Below, in pieces: positions 51,777-60,519 of a DNA stretch of 64,000 nucleotides. Within the stretch, counting starts at the first letter, position 1. Every line of letters starts with the position of its first letter. The notes beneath the pieces are model-generated. The model was not told the origin of the DNA, did not search any database, and was given only the letters and a program-made list of their open reading frames with translations. Origin of the DNA: Sedimentisphaera salicampi. Its GTDB lineage: Bacteria; Planctomycetota; Phycisphaerae; Sedimentisphaerales; Sedimentisphaeraceae. The stretch spans positions 124,001 to 188,000 of the forward strand of contig NZ_CP021023.1 in NCBI RefSeq assembly GCF_002117005.1, read 5' to 3'. The translations under genes and the position numbers were made by a program.

Positions 51777-54032
51777 ATGAAGTATTTTGCAGTTTTATCA
51801 ATGTTGTTATTAGTCTGTTCAGGGGCGGTCTTTGCGCAGAACTATAACATGGAGGATGACCTTGTAACCAACGGAGGTGCAGAGGACGATTTCAATGTGT
51901 GGTTCCATTCAGAAACTAATTCTTATATCAGTACTGAAGACAGCACTGAGGGGAGCAAGTGTTTTGAGCTTTCGAATGTTGAAAATCCTTACGATCAGGC
52001 GGGAATCCGTTCTCAGCGTTATGTCGTAGAGCCGGACGAGGCGTTTCTGTTTACTTTCAAGTACAAAACGCTCCCGGGTTTCGACAAGTTCGGAGGTCCT
52101 CAAAGTCTTCGGGCCAGTGTGCGCTGCTTTGATTCGGACAACAACTACATCGGCGCTGCAAGTTCCGTAAATCCGCTTGAGGTTACTGACGGTGAATGGG
52201 TAACAGCGGAATATGAGGCGGTTGTTGCTGATCCCAATGCTGCAGAGGTAGACATCAGGATAACAATGAACACCTTCGCTGACGCTGACGGTACTGTCCG
52301 CTTTGATGAGATTCATCTCTATACATCAAGGATGCCGGTTTACTATGACACAAGCGAGAATCTGTTTGTAAACGGCGGATTTGAAACAGGCGATTTCACT
52401 AACTGGAACCCTATAAACTTAACGGAAATCAACAGTTCAATTTTTAGTGAAGGCAGCTATTCCTGCAAGTTTACCACTACTGATGACGGCGGCGCAGAAT
52501 ATGGGAAGATAAACCATACTACGCGTCCTTCTGTAACTCCCGGTGGTAAGTATCTCTTCAAATGTGATTTCAAGAGTGAAGCCGGGATAACTGTAGCTTC
52601 TAGTATAACAAGAATGGTAATAAGATTCTGGGAAAGTGGAAGCGTTGTTTCTGATTATATAGTAACACCCACTACCACTGACGGCGAATGGCAGACTATA
52701 TCTCAGGAAGTTGTCGTACCTGACAGCCTGGACAGTATGGATGTTTATACTGTAATGAATGCAGACGGCTCATGCTATATGGACAATATGAGGCTTCATC
52801 CTGAGATGCCGACGGTTTATGATGCATCTAACAATTTGTTTGTAAACGGCGGATTTGAGACAGGTGATTTTACAAATTGGAACCCGATAAACCTCGTTGA
52901 GATATGCGGCTCAGAAGTGAGCTCAGGCAGCTATTCCTCCAAGTTTACTACTACAGATGACGGCGGCGCAGGGCTCGGAAAAATAACTCATCAGAGTTAT
53001 CCTGATTTCAGCGACTATGACAAACTGCTCTTTGAATGCGATTTCAAGAGTGAAGCCGGCGTTACTGTGTCAAGCGCAAACACCAGATTCCAGATAAGAT
53101 TCTGGGACAGCGGAAGCGTTGTCGGCAATGTGCAGGTCAATCCAGAAACAACTAATGGTGAATGGGTTACCCTCTCCGAGGAAATTATTGTTCCAAGCCC
53201 AGCAAGCAGGGTGGATGTATTCTGCGTTATGAACGCAGACGGCGCATGCTATATGGACAATATGAGTCTATATCCGCCTCTCGGAATGGGTTCATACGGC
53301 GTGCCTCATCTCAAAAATATGGCAGGTGAGTGGCTGACAAATGACTTCCAGCCGCTTGAACCGGATGAGCCTATTGATGATTTCGAGAGCTACGCAGACC
53401 CGAACGCCTTTTCAGGTTCATGGTCTAATACTTCCGGGTCTTATGCTAACAGAGGAACAGGCAGCGTATCGCTGATTACTGACCCAGCCGAGGCTTATTC
53501 AGGAAGCCAGGCTCTCAGATGGACATATGACAATAATGGTTCAGAAGAGAGAAGCTGGGTTGAGTTCAACACACTGTTTGCTGAAAGCGTGGACTTTGGT
53601 GTTTATGATGAAATTCATGTATGGCTGAACCGTCATCCAGGAAACAGCGAAGAAGAGCTGCTTTATTTCAAGTTCTACAACGAAACTGTTTCCCAGGAAG
53701 GCATTCAGGCGGTATATACCCTTTCTGCAGAAGACGGAAGTTCATATTCTCCGACAGGCTGGACAGAGTGGGTAATAGACCTGAACGATATGAATTTCCA
53801 GAGCGGAGCATCAGAAAAGGCCGATCTGGATAACGTAGTCGGTATGTTCTTCGGCGTTGTAGGCGATGATACAACCACCGGCAAGGGCAGCGGCGTGATA
53901 GACTTCGACGACCTTTCCTTTGTTGACACAATAAACTGCGGCAGCAATCAGCCGGTAATGGATCTTAACCAAGACTGCGAAGTTGATTTTGAAGACTTTG
54001 TAATTATGGGAGAAACCTGGGTAGGTGAATAA
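51777..54032 (+). CDS. Secreted protein with three CBM-like domains and dockerin-like tail
   Basis: A 751-residue exported protein (signal MKYFAVLSMLLLVCSGAVFA). Three jelly-roll CBM4/9-like domains follow (about 25-180, 190-345 and 350-505); the second and third share LFVNGGFETGDFTNWNPINL and are similar at DNA level, so they are a recent internal duplication. A further beta-sandwich (about 530-715, starting DDFESYADPNAFSGSW) and the tail DLNQDCEVDFEDF...TWV complete it, with a paired Cys 12 residues before the loop Cys. No catalytic domain is visible; it probably binds polysaccharide at the cell surface. Confidence 0.8.
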   Translation: MKYFAVLSMLLLVCSGAVFAQNYNMEDDLVTNGGAEDDFNVWFHSETNSYISTEDSTEGSKCFELSNVENPYDQAGIRSQRYVVEPDEAFLFTFKYKTLPGFDKFGGPQSLRASVRCFDSDNNYIGAASSVNPLEVTDGEWVTAEYEAVVADPNAAEVDIRITMNTFADADGTVRFDEIHLYTSRMPVYYDTSENLFVNGGFETGDFTNWNPINLTEINSSIFSEGSYSCKFTTTDDGGAEYGKINHTTRPSVTPGGKYLFKCDFKSEAGITVASSITRMVIRFWESGSVVSDYIVTPTTTDGEWQTISQEVVVPDSLDSMDVYTVMNADGSCYMDNMRLHPEMPTVYDASNNLFVNGGFETGDFTNWNPINLVEICGSEVSSGSYSSKFTTTDDGGAGLGKITHQSYPDFSDYDKLLFECDFKSEAGVTVSSANTRFQIRFWDSGSVVGNVQVNPETTNGEWVTLSEEIIVPSPASRVDVFCVMNADGACYMDNMSLYPPLGMGSYGVPHLKNMAGEWLTNDFQPLEPDEPIDDFESYADPNAFSGSWSNTSGSYANRGTGSVSLITDPAEAYSGSQALRWTYDNNGSEERSWVEFNTLFAESVDFGVYDEIHVWLNRHPGNSEEELLYFKFYNETVSQEGIQAVYTLSAEDGSSYSPTGWTEWVIDLNDMNFQSGASEKADLDNVVGMFFGVVGDDTTTGKGSGVIDFDDLSFVDTINCGSNQPVMDLNQDCEVDFEDFVIMGETWVGE

Positions 54033-54054
54033 TTAATTTGCCCTGAAAATATTA

Positions 54055-54085
54055 TCCGGCTGGGCATGCGGTATGCCCGGCCGGA
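54055..54085 (+). terminator. Strong hairpin between CBM protein and pseudopilin genes
   Basis: TCCGGCTGGGCAT pairs with ATGCCCGGCCGGA (13 bp with one T-G pair) around GCGGT, followed by TATCTTCCTTT. It may terminate or attenuate transcription before the two pseudopilin-like genes, or protect the 3' end of the upstream message. Confidence 0.65.
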
Positions 54086-54109
54086 TATCTTCCTTTGAGA
54101 GGTGCTGAT

Positions 54110-55003
54110 ATGAAAAATAAAAACGGATTTACTTTAATTGAGCTTTTGGTTGTTATATCAATCATTGCTCTGCTTATGTCGATTCTTATGCCTGCCCTGG
54201 GAAGGGCAAGGGCTCAGGCTCGAGTAACTGTATGCGCCAGCAGACAGAAACAAAACGTTTACGGCGCCACGATGGCAGCCAAGGATAATAACGAAAAACT
54301 CCCCAGAGGCGGTTTTAATTTCGGCGGGCATAATTTTGATGACGCTATTTCATTTAGAGCGGAAGAATATATCAATCTTACAAGCTATGTTACAGACCTT
54401 GGTGTGAGCATAGACCCCTCACGCGAGGTTGACCCAGAGATACTTGCCCAGGCAGCCAAGCAGGTTCTTACAAGCAGCGCGAGGCTGAACTTTGTCTGTC
54501 CGGAGATGGAAAATGATGTAATAGACCTTGAGGAAAGAGGTATGAGAAGCATTATAAGAGGCCAGAAGACTGCCAAAAAACCATTTATTCACAAGTACGG
54601 CGGAGCAGGCTGGACAGCCAGAATCGGCTATTCATACGTAGCCGGATTCGATACACTTGAATGGGAAGAATGGCCGGACGAAGGCGAAAAATGGCGTTCC
54701 CCAATGAAAACTACTGACAAAGGCTCTCTTACTGTTATTGCAGACAGGTATCGCTACGTGCCGGACTTTGGGTACTTTGTTTTCGTTCACGGAGACAGCG
54801 GCTCAGGACAGGAGTTTGTAGGTAAAGGCCTTACTCCTGAGAAAGCTGCTGAAAAGGGCGGCGGCGGAAACTGCGTTACTAACGTTGGTCGTCTCGACGG
54901 ATCTGTAACAAAAGACAAGGTTACCAATCTGCCCGGAAGACACGTTACGCAAAAAGATAATAAAATGTGGAGCCACACAAGCGCCGATTTTTGCTACTTT
55001 TAA
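54110..55003 (+). CDS. Type II secretion/type IV pilin-like protein (pseudopilin paralogue 1)
   Basis: A 297-residue protein with a class III (prepilin) signal: after MKNKNG, the peptidase site precedes [20 protein letters not shown], with Glu at position +5. The ATG at 54110 is preferred over an upstream in-frame start because it puts the short basic leader directly before the cleavage site. The C-terminal part is long for a pilin and ends with [12 protein letters not shown], a phrase typical of planctomycete prepilin-like proteins. It would be processed by a prepilin peptidase encoded elsewhere. A close paralogue follows 18 bp downstream. Confidence 0.82.
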   Translation: MKNKNGFTLIELLVVISIIALLMSILMPALGRARAQARVTVCASRQKQNVYGATMAAKDNNEKLPRGGFNFGGHNFDDAISFRAEEYINLTSYVTDLGVSIDPSREVDPEILAQAAKQVLTSSARLNFVCPEMENDVIDLEERGMRSIIRGQKTAKKPFIHKYGGAGWTARIGYSYVAGFDTLEWEEWPDEGEKWRSPMKTTDKGSLTVIADRYRYVPDFGYFVFVHGDSGSGQEFVGKGLTPEKAAEKGGGGNCVTNVGRLDGSVTKDKVTNLPGRHVTQKDNKMWSHTSADFCYF

Positions 55004-55021
55004 TAACTTTAGGATTTAACT

Positions 55022-55921
55022 ATGGTGAATATGAAAAACAAACGAAAAGGATTTACCCTCATAGAGCTTCTGGTTGTTATATCAATCATTGCTCTGTTAA
55101 TGTCCATCCTCATGCCCGCACTTGGTAGAGCGAGGTCTCAGGCTCGAGTAACTGTATGCGCCAGCAGGATAAAGCAGAATATCTACGGCGCTACAATGGC
55201 AGCCGAGGATAACGACAACAGACTGCCCAAGGGCGGATTCAATTATGGCGGGATCAACAGAGACGAGGCAATTGCTTTTCGTGCTGAGGAATATTTAAAC
55301 CTGTGTACATATCTTGTTGATGCAGGCGGAAAGGTTGATCCCCAAAACGAAGCAGATCCAGAAGACCTTGCGGATATGGCCGAGGCCATTTTTAATTCTG
55401 ATGCGAAGGATAATTTCGTATGTCCGGAGCTGGAGAGTAAGGAATACGATCTCCAGGAAAGCGGGCAGAGAAGCATTATTAGGGGGCAGCAAACAGCGAC
55501 AATGCCGTATATAACAAAATATGGTGGTGCAGGGTGGATTGCAAGAATTGGCTACTGCTACCTCGCTGGCTTCGATACGCTCCAATGGGAACAATGGCCG
55601 GATGAAGGAAAAAAATGGAAATCTCCAATGAAAACTTCCGATGAGGGCTCTCTTGTGATGATGGCAGACAGATACCGCTACTGGCCCAAAGAAGGGTGGT
55701 TTGTTTATACTCACGGCGATAACGGAGAAGGACAGACAAAAGTTGATAACGGCCTTGCTCCAGATGAAGCGCTTAAACGCTTCAGCTCATACAAATGCAA
55801 TGTTGGAAGGCTGGACGGATCAGTTTCCGCGGAGAAGGTTTCAGATCTGGATCCACGGCACATTTCCCAAAAAGACAATAAGATATGGAACTATACAGGC
55901 GAAAACTACGCTTTCTTTTAA
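55022..55921 (+). CDS. Type II secretion/type IV pilin-like protein (pseudopilin paralogue 2)
   Basis: A 299-residue protein whose N-terminus after [10 protein letters not shown] is the same prepilin hydrophobic helix as in the preceding gene. The two proteins are similar throughout ([10 protein letters not shown]-type block, RSIIRGQ, IGYxYxAGFDTL, NVGRLDGSV), showing tandem duplication. AGGA lies seven bases before the ATG at 55022; an ATG nine bases later is also possible. Their position among secreted sugar-binding proteins suggests a role in export or surface display, but this is inference. Confidence 0.82.
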   Translation: MVNMKNKRKGFTLIELLVVISIIALLMSILMPALGRARSQARVTVCASRIKQNIYGATMAAEDNDNRLPKGGFNYGGINRDEAIAFRAEEYLNLCTYLVDAGGKVDPQNEADPEDLADMAEAIFNSDAKDNFVCPELESKEYDLQESGQRSIIRGQQTATMPYITKYGGAGWIARIGYCYLAGFDTLQWEQWPDEGKKWKSPMKTSDEGSLVMMADRYRYWPKEGWFVYTHGDNGEGQTKVDNGLAPDEALKRFSSYKCNVGRLDGSVSAEKVSDLDPRHISQKDNKIWNYTGENYAFF

Positions 55922-55970
55922 TATTCGAACGTAATGAAAATGTTTAATTGCGCAGGTGCAATATAACGAC

Positions 55971-56008
55971 AGCGGCATTTTATCGTTTAAAACGGCTTTG
56001 CCGCTTTT
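55971..56008 (+). terminator. Probable terminator after the pseudopilin genes
   Basis: AGCGGCA and TGCCGCT pair around an AT-rich inner segment, with an alternative small hairpin CGGC-TTT-GCCG on the 3' side, and a TTTT run follows. It lies 50 bp after the second pseudopilin stop. Confidence 0.6.
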
Positions 56009-56058
56009 AGCTTACGCCAAATGAATTGGCAATAATTTATTTAATACAAGGCGGCTTT

Positions 56059-58323
56059 ATGAAGATATCAGTTCAGCTTTTAATTTTATTCTCTCTTATG
56101 TTTCCTGTCTCAGCATTTTCCAGCGTATATAATGAAAACAATAATTTAGTGAATAACCCCTACGGCGAGGCCGGCTGGCAGAACTGGTACCGAAGCCAGA
56201 ATGCAGAAATAGCAGATATATCGGCCGGAGCGGGAGAGAAAAGTTTCAAACTCCAGCCAGTATCAGGAACACACAGTGATATTCGTTCTGTCAAGCTGGT
56301 AGGCGAACCGAACCAGAAACTGAAATTCAAATATTCATTCAAGTCTGAGCCGGGTTCTTCTATTGAACAGGGAAGCAGTTATGCGCAGGTTAGATTCTTG
56401 GACAGCAGCGGCTCAGTGCTCAATGCTGCAAGTTATGAGCTTGTATTGACTTCCGGACAGTGGATTGATTATACGCATGAAGGTATTGTTGTTCCCAATG
56501 GAACAGTGAATCTGGATGTCCGCTTTATAACAGGGGCATTCCAGAAAAATTCTCAGGGCGAATTTTTCGTCGATGATATTTACCTCTACCAGGAGCTGCC
56601 GAAATTCAGCTCATGCGATAATTATCCAGATCAGCTCTATGTTATAAGCAAGGGTTCTATGAACGAGGAGGAAAAGGTTTTGATCCAAAGCCTTCAGGGA
56701 CTGCTCGCTCAAGACAAGCCGGAAATCTACATTGATATGGGCAATGACGATTATCTCAACGATTTACAAGCAAACCACGGTGTGAATTATACGAGGGTTG
56801 ACAGCCTCTTCTGGTATATGAATAACTACAGCAGTGATCTGTCCGGATACATACTTGCAGACCTTGATGAACCGCAGTCTATGACAGCAGCCGTCTCAAT
56901 ATCAGGGATTATGAATGCCGTTATTGTTGATGATTCGCTCGAAAGCTGGGTTCAGAGCTTCGGGCTTTCCAAACTCGCCGATACGAGGGGTAAAGACTGC
57001 CGTTGGGCTTATGAAAACTACTGGGACCAGCTCAATAAAAACGGTATTGTTGTAAAATCTCCAGACAGAAATGAAGTAGCGTGGGCATATAATTCAATAG
57101 ACTGGTACATCGCCCAGAAACTGCTTTGGTGGTGGGATGAGAGCGAATCGCTTTCTTCGCAGGTGTATGAATCTGTCATAGACAGCTCATACTGCTACGG
57201 CTGGAACGACCCGGCAGCAGGCGGGGAGCTTGATACAGTAAGCTTTCACAGCCAGTTCAGCCTTTATACAGGGGCAGGTACTTCAGCTATGAATAAATCT
57301 ACTCTGGCGGGCATGGCAAATAAATACCCTGATAAGCAGTACAGCCAGCCGATCTCCAATGAAGATTTCACCACTGAATCTGGCGTTCATTATGTAGCCT
57401 TCAATATGAGCGATATGGACAATTTCGGTGTGCATCTCAATCATTACGGATGGCATACAAAACAAGACTACTACGACAACCCTCGACGCGGAGATTTTGC
57501 AATGGGCTGGGGAATTCCGCCTTCATATTTGGAGCTTGCCCCCACAGTCCTTGAATACTGGTACAGAAATGCTACTGCTAATGACAGTTTTATTGTTCCG
57601 GGGGCGGGATTGGGATATATCTATCCTACGTTAACTCCTGAGCTGTACAAAAACACAAGGAAAATGGGGCAGCTTATGGAGAGAGCTGATATGCATAACG
57701 TTATGATCCTTGATAAACTGTGGCCTGAGCCTCTAACTGAAGCCGATTATTACCCTACAGCCCATTACTATACAAGGCTTGATGCCGTTAAAGGGCTCTT
57801 TTATGTGGATGTTGCAGGCGATTATGCGCGATATGGAAGAGAGGCCGATGACGGCAACGCTCAAAGGATATACTGGTTCGACGGCAAGCCCATGATACCC
57901 TGCAGATATACGCTCTGGGATGGAGGCCAGTATGATGGAATAAGCAAAAACGCAAATCAGCTCGCAGCCTCTATAAACGCTTCGCCTGCCGATCCATCAA
58001 ACCCGGACAGCTACACTTTTGTTGTAGTGCATGCTTGGTCTTACGGGCTTGATGAGGTGTACAATACAATCCAGCAGCTTGATTCGGATGTGCGGGTTGT
58101 TACGCCTGAAGAGCTTATCGAACAGGTTTATATGAATCTTTCGCCCTGCGGCGAGGTGCCAAAGAAGGCAGACTTGAATCAGGATTGCGAAGTCGACCTT
58201 GCCGACTACTCTCTGCTTTCAAAAACTTGGCTTGATGCAGGTATGGGGACAACTGACCTTACAAGCGATGATAAGATGGATCTTGATGATTTGATATATT
58301 TCCAAGATTCATGGCTCGATTAA
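56059..58323 (+). CDS. Exported GxGYxYP-family putative glycoside hydrolase with CBM and dockerin-like repeats (paralogue 2)
   Basis: A 754-residue protein. The ATG at 56059 follows AAGGCGG and starts the signal peptide (MKISVQLLILFSLMFPVSAF); the frame is open further upstream without one. A CBM-like jelly roll (about 25-180) precedes the GxGYxYP N- and C-domains (about 190-690), which contain the exact family motif GAGLGYIYP (57601-57627). The tail has two calcium-loop units, DLNQDCEVDLADY and DLTSDDKMDLDDL, each followed by W, making it the only protein here with a full two-repeat dockerin-like end. The family is thought to act on carbohydrates; the reaction is not established. Confidence 0.82.
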   Translation: MKISVQLLILFSLMFPVSAFSSVYNENNNLVNNPYGEAGWQNWYRSQNAEIADISAGAGEKSFKLQPVSGTHSDIRSVKLVGEPNQKLKFKYSFKSEPGSSIEQGSSYAQVRFLDSSGSVLNAASYELVLTSGQWIDYTHEGIVVPNGTVNLDVRFITGAFQKNSQGEFFVDDIYLYQELPKFSSCDNYPDQLYVISKGSMNEEEKVLIQSLQGLLAQDKPEIYIDMGNDDYLNDLQANHGVNYTRVDSLFWYMNNYSSDLSGYILADLDEPQSMTAAVSISGIMNAVIVDDSLESWVQSFGLSKLADTRGKDCRWAYENYWDQLNKNGIVVKSPDRNEVAWAYNSIDWYIAQKLLWWWDESESLSSQVYESVIDSSYCYGWNDPAAGGELDTVSFHSQFSLYTGAGTSAMNKSTLAGMANKYPDKQYSQPISNEDFTTESGVHYVAFNMSDMDNFGVHLNHYGWHTKQDYYDNPRRGDFAMGWGIPPSYLELAPTVLEYWYRNATANDSFIVPGAGLGYIYPTLTPELYKNTRKMGQLMERADMHNVMILDKLWPEPLTEADYYPTAHYYTRLDAVKGLFYVDVAGDYARYGREADDGNAQRIYWFDGKPMIPCRYTLWDGGQYDGISKNANQLAASINASPADPSNPDSYTFVVVHAWSYGLDEVYNTIQQLDSDVRVVTPEELIEQVYMNLSPCGEVPKKADLNQDCEVDLADYSLLSKTWLDAGMGTTDLTSDDKMDLDDLIYFQDSWLD

Positions 58324-58365
58324 TAACAGCGAGCCGGTAAATGATTTATAAAAGGAACAGCAATT

Positions 58366-60504
58366 ATGAAACTTTTAAAGTTTAGTTTTTTTTGCATTTC
58401 GGCATTTGCTTTAAGCATTTGCTTTGCCGAGAACTTGATTACTGATAATGCTGATTTTGAGTCGGATGCTGTCGGACAGCCTGTATCGGGTTGGTTCAAG
58501 GATTCGGCAATTACAGCCTCGGGTAACGGTCCGAGCAGGCCGGGAAGCAAATCAGCTTATTTAGCCGGCGGTACAGAGGACTATGGCCTGCGTTCAAGAG
58601 GTTTTGAAGTTACTTCAGGCGAGACCTATAGACTCACGTTTGACTACAAAACCGCAGGCACAACTAATGGTAATCCTGAAGTTAGATTTTTATTCAAGGA
58701 AAACGCGGTAATAGACAGTATAGGCAATGTCGATGGTGATTTTATTGGAGCGGAAGTTTTGGACTTGACGCCCACCGAGGGCACTTGGGAAACATTGAGT
58801 GTCGCTTCATCCAGAACAGGGACTGATATAGCAGGGCTTATCAGGATAACCAAGAATAAGTTCGCTTCAGGCTCAGACTCATTCAACGGCGAGGTCTGGA
58901 TAGATAACGTAAAAATTTACTTAGTTGAAACTGATCCTGACAACCTATTCAGTAACCCGGGCTTTGAAACCGGCGACCTCACAAACTGGTATAAAAGCTC
59001 CGGGGTTAACGTGATCAGCGATAATGGCGAGAGCCTTGAGGGCATCTATGCAGCTGAAATCCCTGCGGGCGATGATATTCGCACTGTTAAGACAAACGCT
59101 GCTTACGGTGACGGGCTTGAAATTTCGTTTGATTATAAGGTTAATTCAGACGCAAGCTTTGAAGCTGTTTTGCGGTATTTTGATAACGACGGCGGCGGCA
59201 CTGCCTTTTTGTCTCAGGATTCCTATGAACTTAACCCAACTGATGACTGGGCAGTGTTTCAGCTTGAAAAAACAATTACTCAGCAGAATACTGATGAGAT
59301 TGATATAAGATTTATTGCAGACACCGCCTCAAGCGGAGAGCTGATTATAGATAATCTTTCAGCCAAATTTGCAGTGTTCGAAAATCAGTCTCCCTTGGTT
59401 GATGCTGGAATAAGCAAACTGCTCAGATTAGACAGCAGCCAGATAAGTGAGATGCTTGAAGGGGCATTTACTGATGACGGCCTGCCGTCGGATTCTTCTC
59501 CTTCAGTTCTTTGGACAGTCCTTGATAAGCCCGAAGGCTCGTCCATAGTTTTCAATCCCAATAACGGAAGCGAAGAAGAATCAGATGTCCTATCGCCAGA
59601 AGTAATCTTTAGTGAAACTGGCGATTATCTCCTTGAGCTCTGCGTTGATGACGGACAGCTTCAGGCCTGCGATCAGGTTGAGTTCAATGTCCGCACCCCC
59701 GATTATTTTGGCGTAACAGCGAAGTATGATTTCAACAGCAATATGCAGGACAGCGCTGCTAAAGGCTCTCTGCAGGACGATCTGAGCGAGGCTCCGAATT
59801 CAGGCAGCACGGCAAATTATCTGCCCGGAATTCTCGGAGACTCTTTTGTTTTGTCGAATACTGCTGAGCAGACTGGCGAGCCTCTTGTATATTCTGAGCT
59901 GACAGATGATTTGAATCTGCCGGCAGCTTATACGATTGAAGGCTTTATAAGGCCTCATCCAGACAATTTTGATGACGGCCAAGTCAACAGAATTTTCTCC
60001 ACACTCGGCTTCTTTGCAGGCATAGACAGCAGCAATTCATTATTCGTTTACCATAATCAGCAGCTCTCAGGAACTGTTGAATTAGCGGGCGGGAATCTCT
60101 GGCCGCACTGGCACCATTTTGCAGTTACCGGCGATTATGAAAATCTGAAGCTTTATGTTGACGGGGTTTTGGCAGATACAAAATCCTACGATGGAACAAT
60201 AGACAATTTCAGCGGAGTCTGGAGAGAAACCCTCAATCCTGCCGGCTTTAAGGGGCTGGTAGATGAGATTCAGTTCCACAATGAAGCCAGAGATCAGGCC
60301 TATATAGAATCCAGAGCTCAGCTTATTATGCCCACTCGCGATCTTTTCTACGACAGAATTATTGATGAGCAAGATATAATGATATTTGCTCACGGATGGC
60401 TTAATTCTTTTCCATGTAATTCTGCGGCAGACCTCAATCATGATTGTAATGTTGATATTTCTGATTTTGCAGAGCTTTCTCTAAATTGGCTTCACACATT
60501 TTAA
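58366..60504 (+). CDS. Secreted CBM/PKD-like/LamG protein with dockerin-like tail
   Basis: A 712-residue exported protein (signal MKLLKFSFFCISAFALSICF). Two jelly-roll CBM-like domains (about 20-185 and 190-345), a PKD- or Ig-like domain (about 345-450), a LamG-like domain (about 460-650) and the tail DLNHDCNVDISDF...NWL, with a Cys 9 residues before the loop Cys. The first CBM-like domain is nearly identical in DNA sequence to the partial gene at the right edge and related to the PEP-CTERM protein at 62864. No catalytic domain is seen. Confidence 0.8.
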   Translation: MKLLKFSFFCISAFALSICFAENLITDNADFESDAVGQPVSGWFKDSAITASGNGPSRPGSKSAYLAGGTEDYGLRSRGFEVTSGETYRLTFDYKTAGTTNGNPEVRFLFKENAVIDSIGNVDGDFIGAEVLDLTPTEGTWETLSVASSRTGTDIAGLIRITKNKFASGSDSFNGEVWIDNVKIYLVETDPDNLFSNPGFETGDLTNWYKSSGVNVISDNGESLEGIYAAEIPAGDDIRTVKTNAAYGDGLEISFDYKVNSDASFEAVLRYFDNDGGGTAFLSQDSYELNPTDDWAVFQLEKTITQQNTDEIDIRFIADTASSGELIIDNLSAKFAVFENQSPLVDAGISKLLRLDSSQISEMLEGAFTDDGLPSDSSPSVLWTVLDKPEGSSIVFNPNNGSEEESDVLSPEVIFSETGDYLLELCVDDGQLQACDQVEFNVRTPDYFGVTAKYDFNSNMQDSAAKGSLQDDLSEAPNSGSTANYLPGILGDSFVLSNTAEQTGEPLVYSELTDDLNLPAAYTIEGFIRPHPDNFDDGQVNRIFSTLGFFAGIDSSNSLFVYHNQQLSGTVELAGGNLWPHWHHFAVTGDYENLKLYVDGVLADTKSYDGTIDNFSGVWRETLNPAGFKGLVDEIQFHNEARDQAYIESRAQLIMPTRDLFYDRIIDEQDIMIFAHGWLNSFPCNSAADLNHDCNVDISDFAELSLNWLHTF

Positions 60505-60519
60505 TGAGGATTAGTAAAA

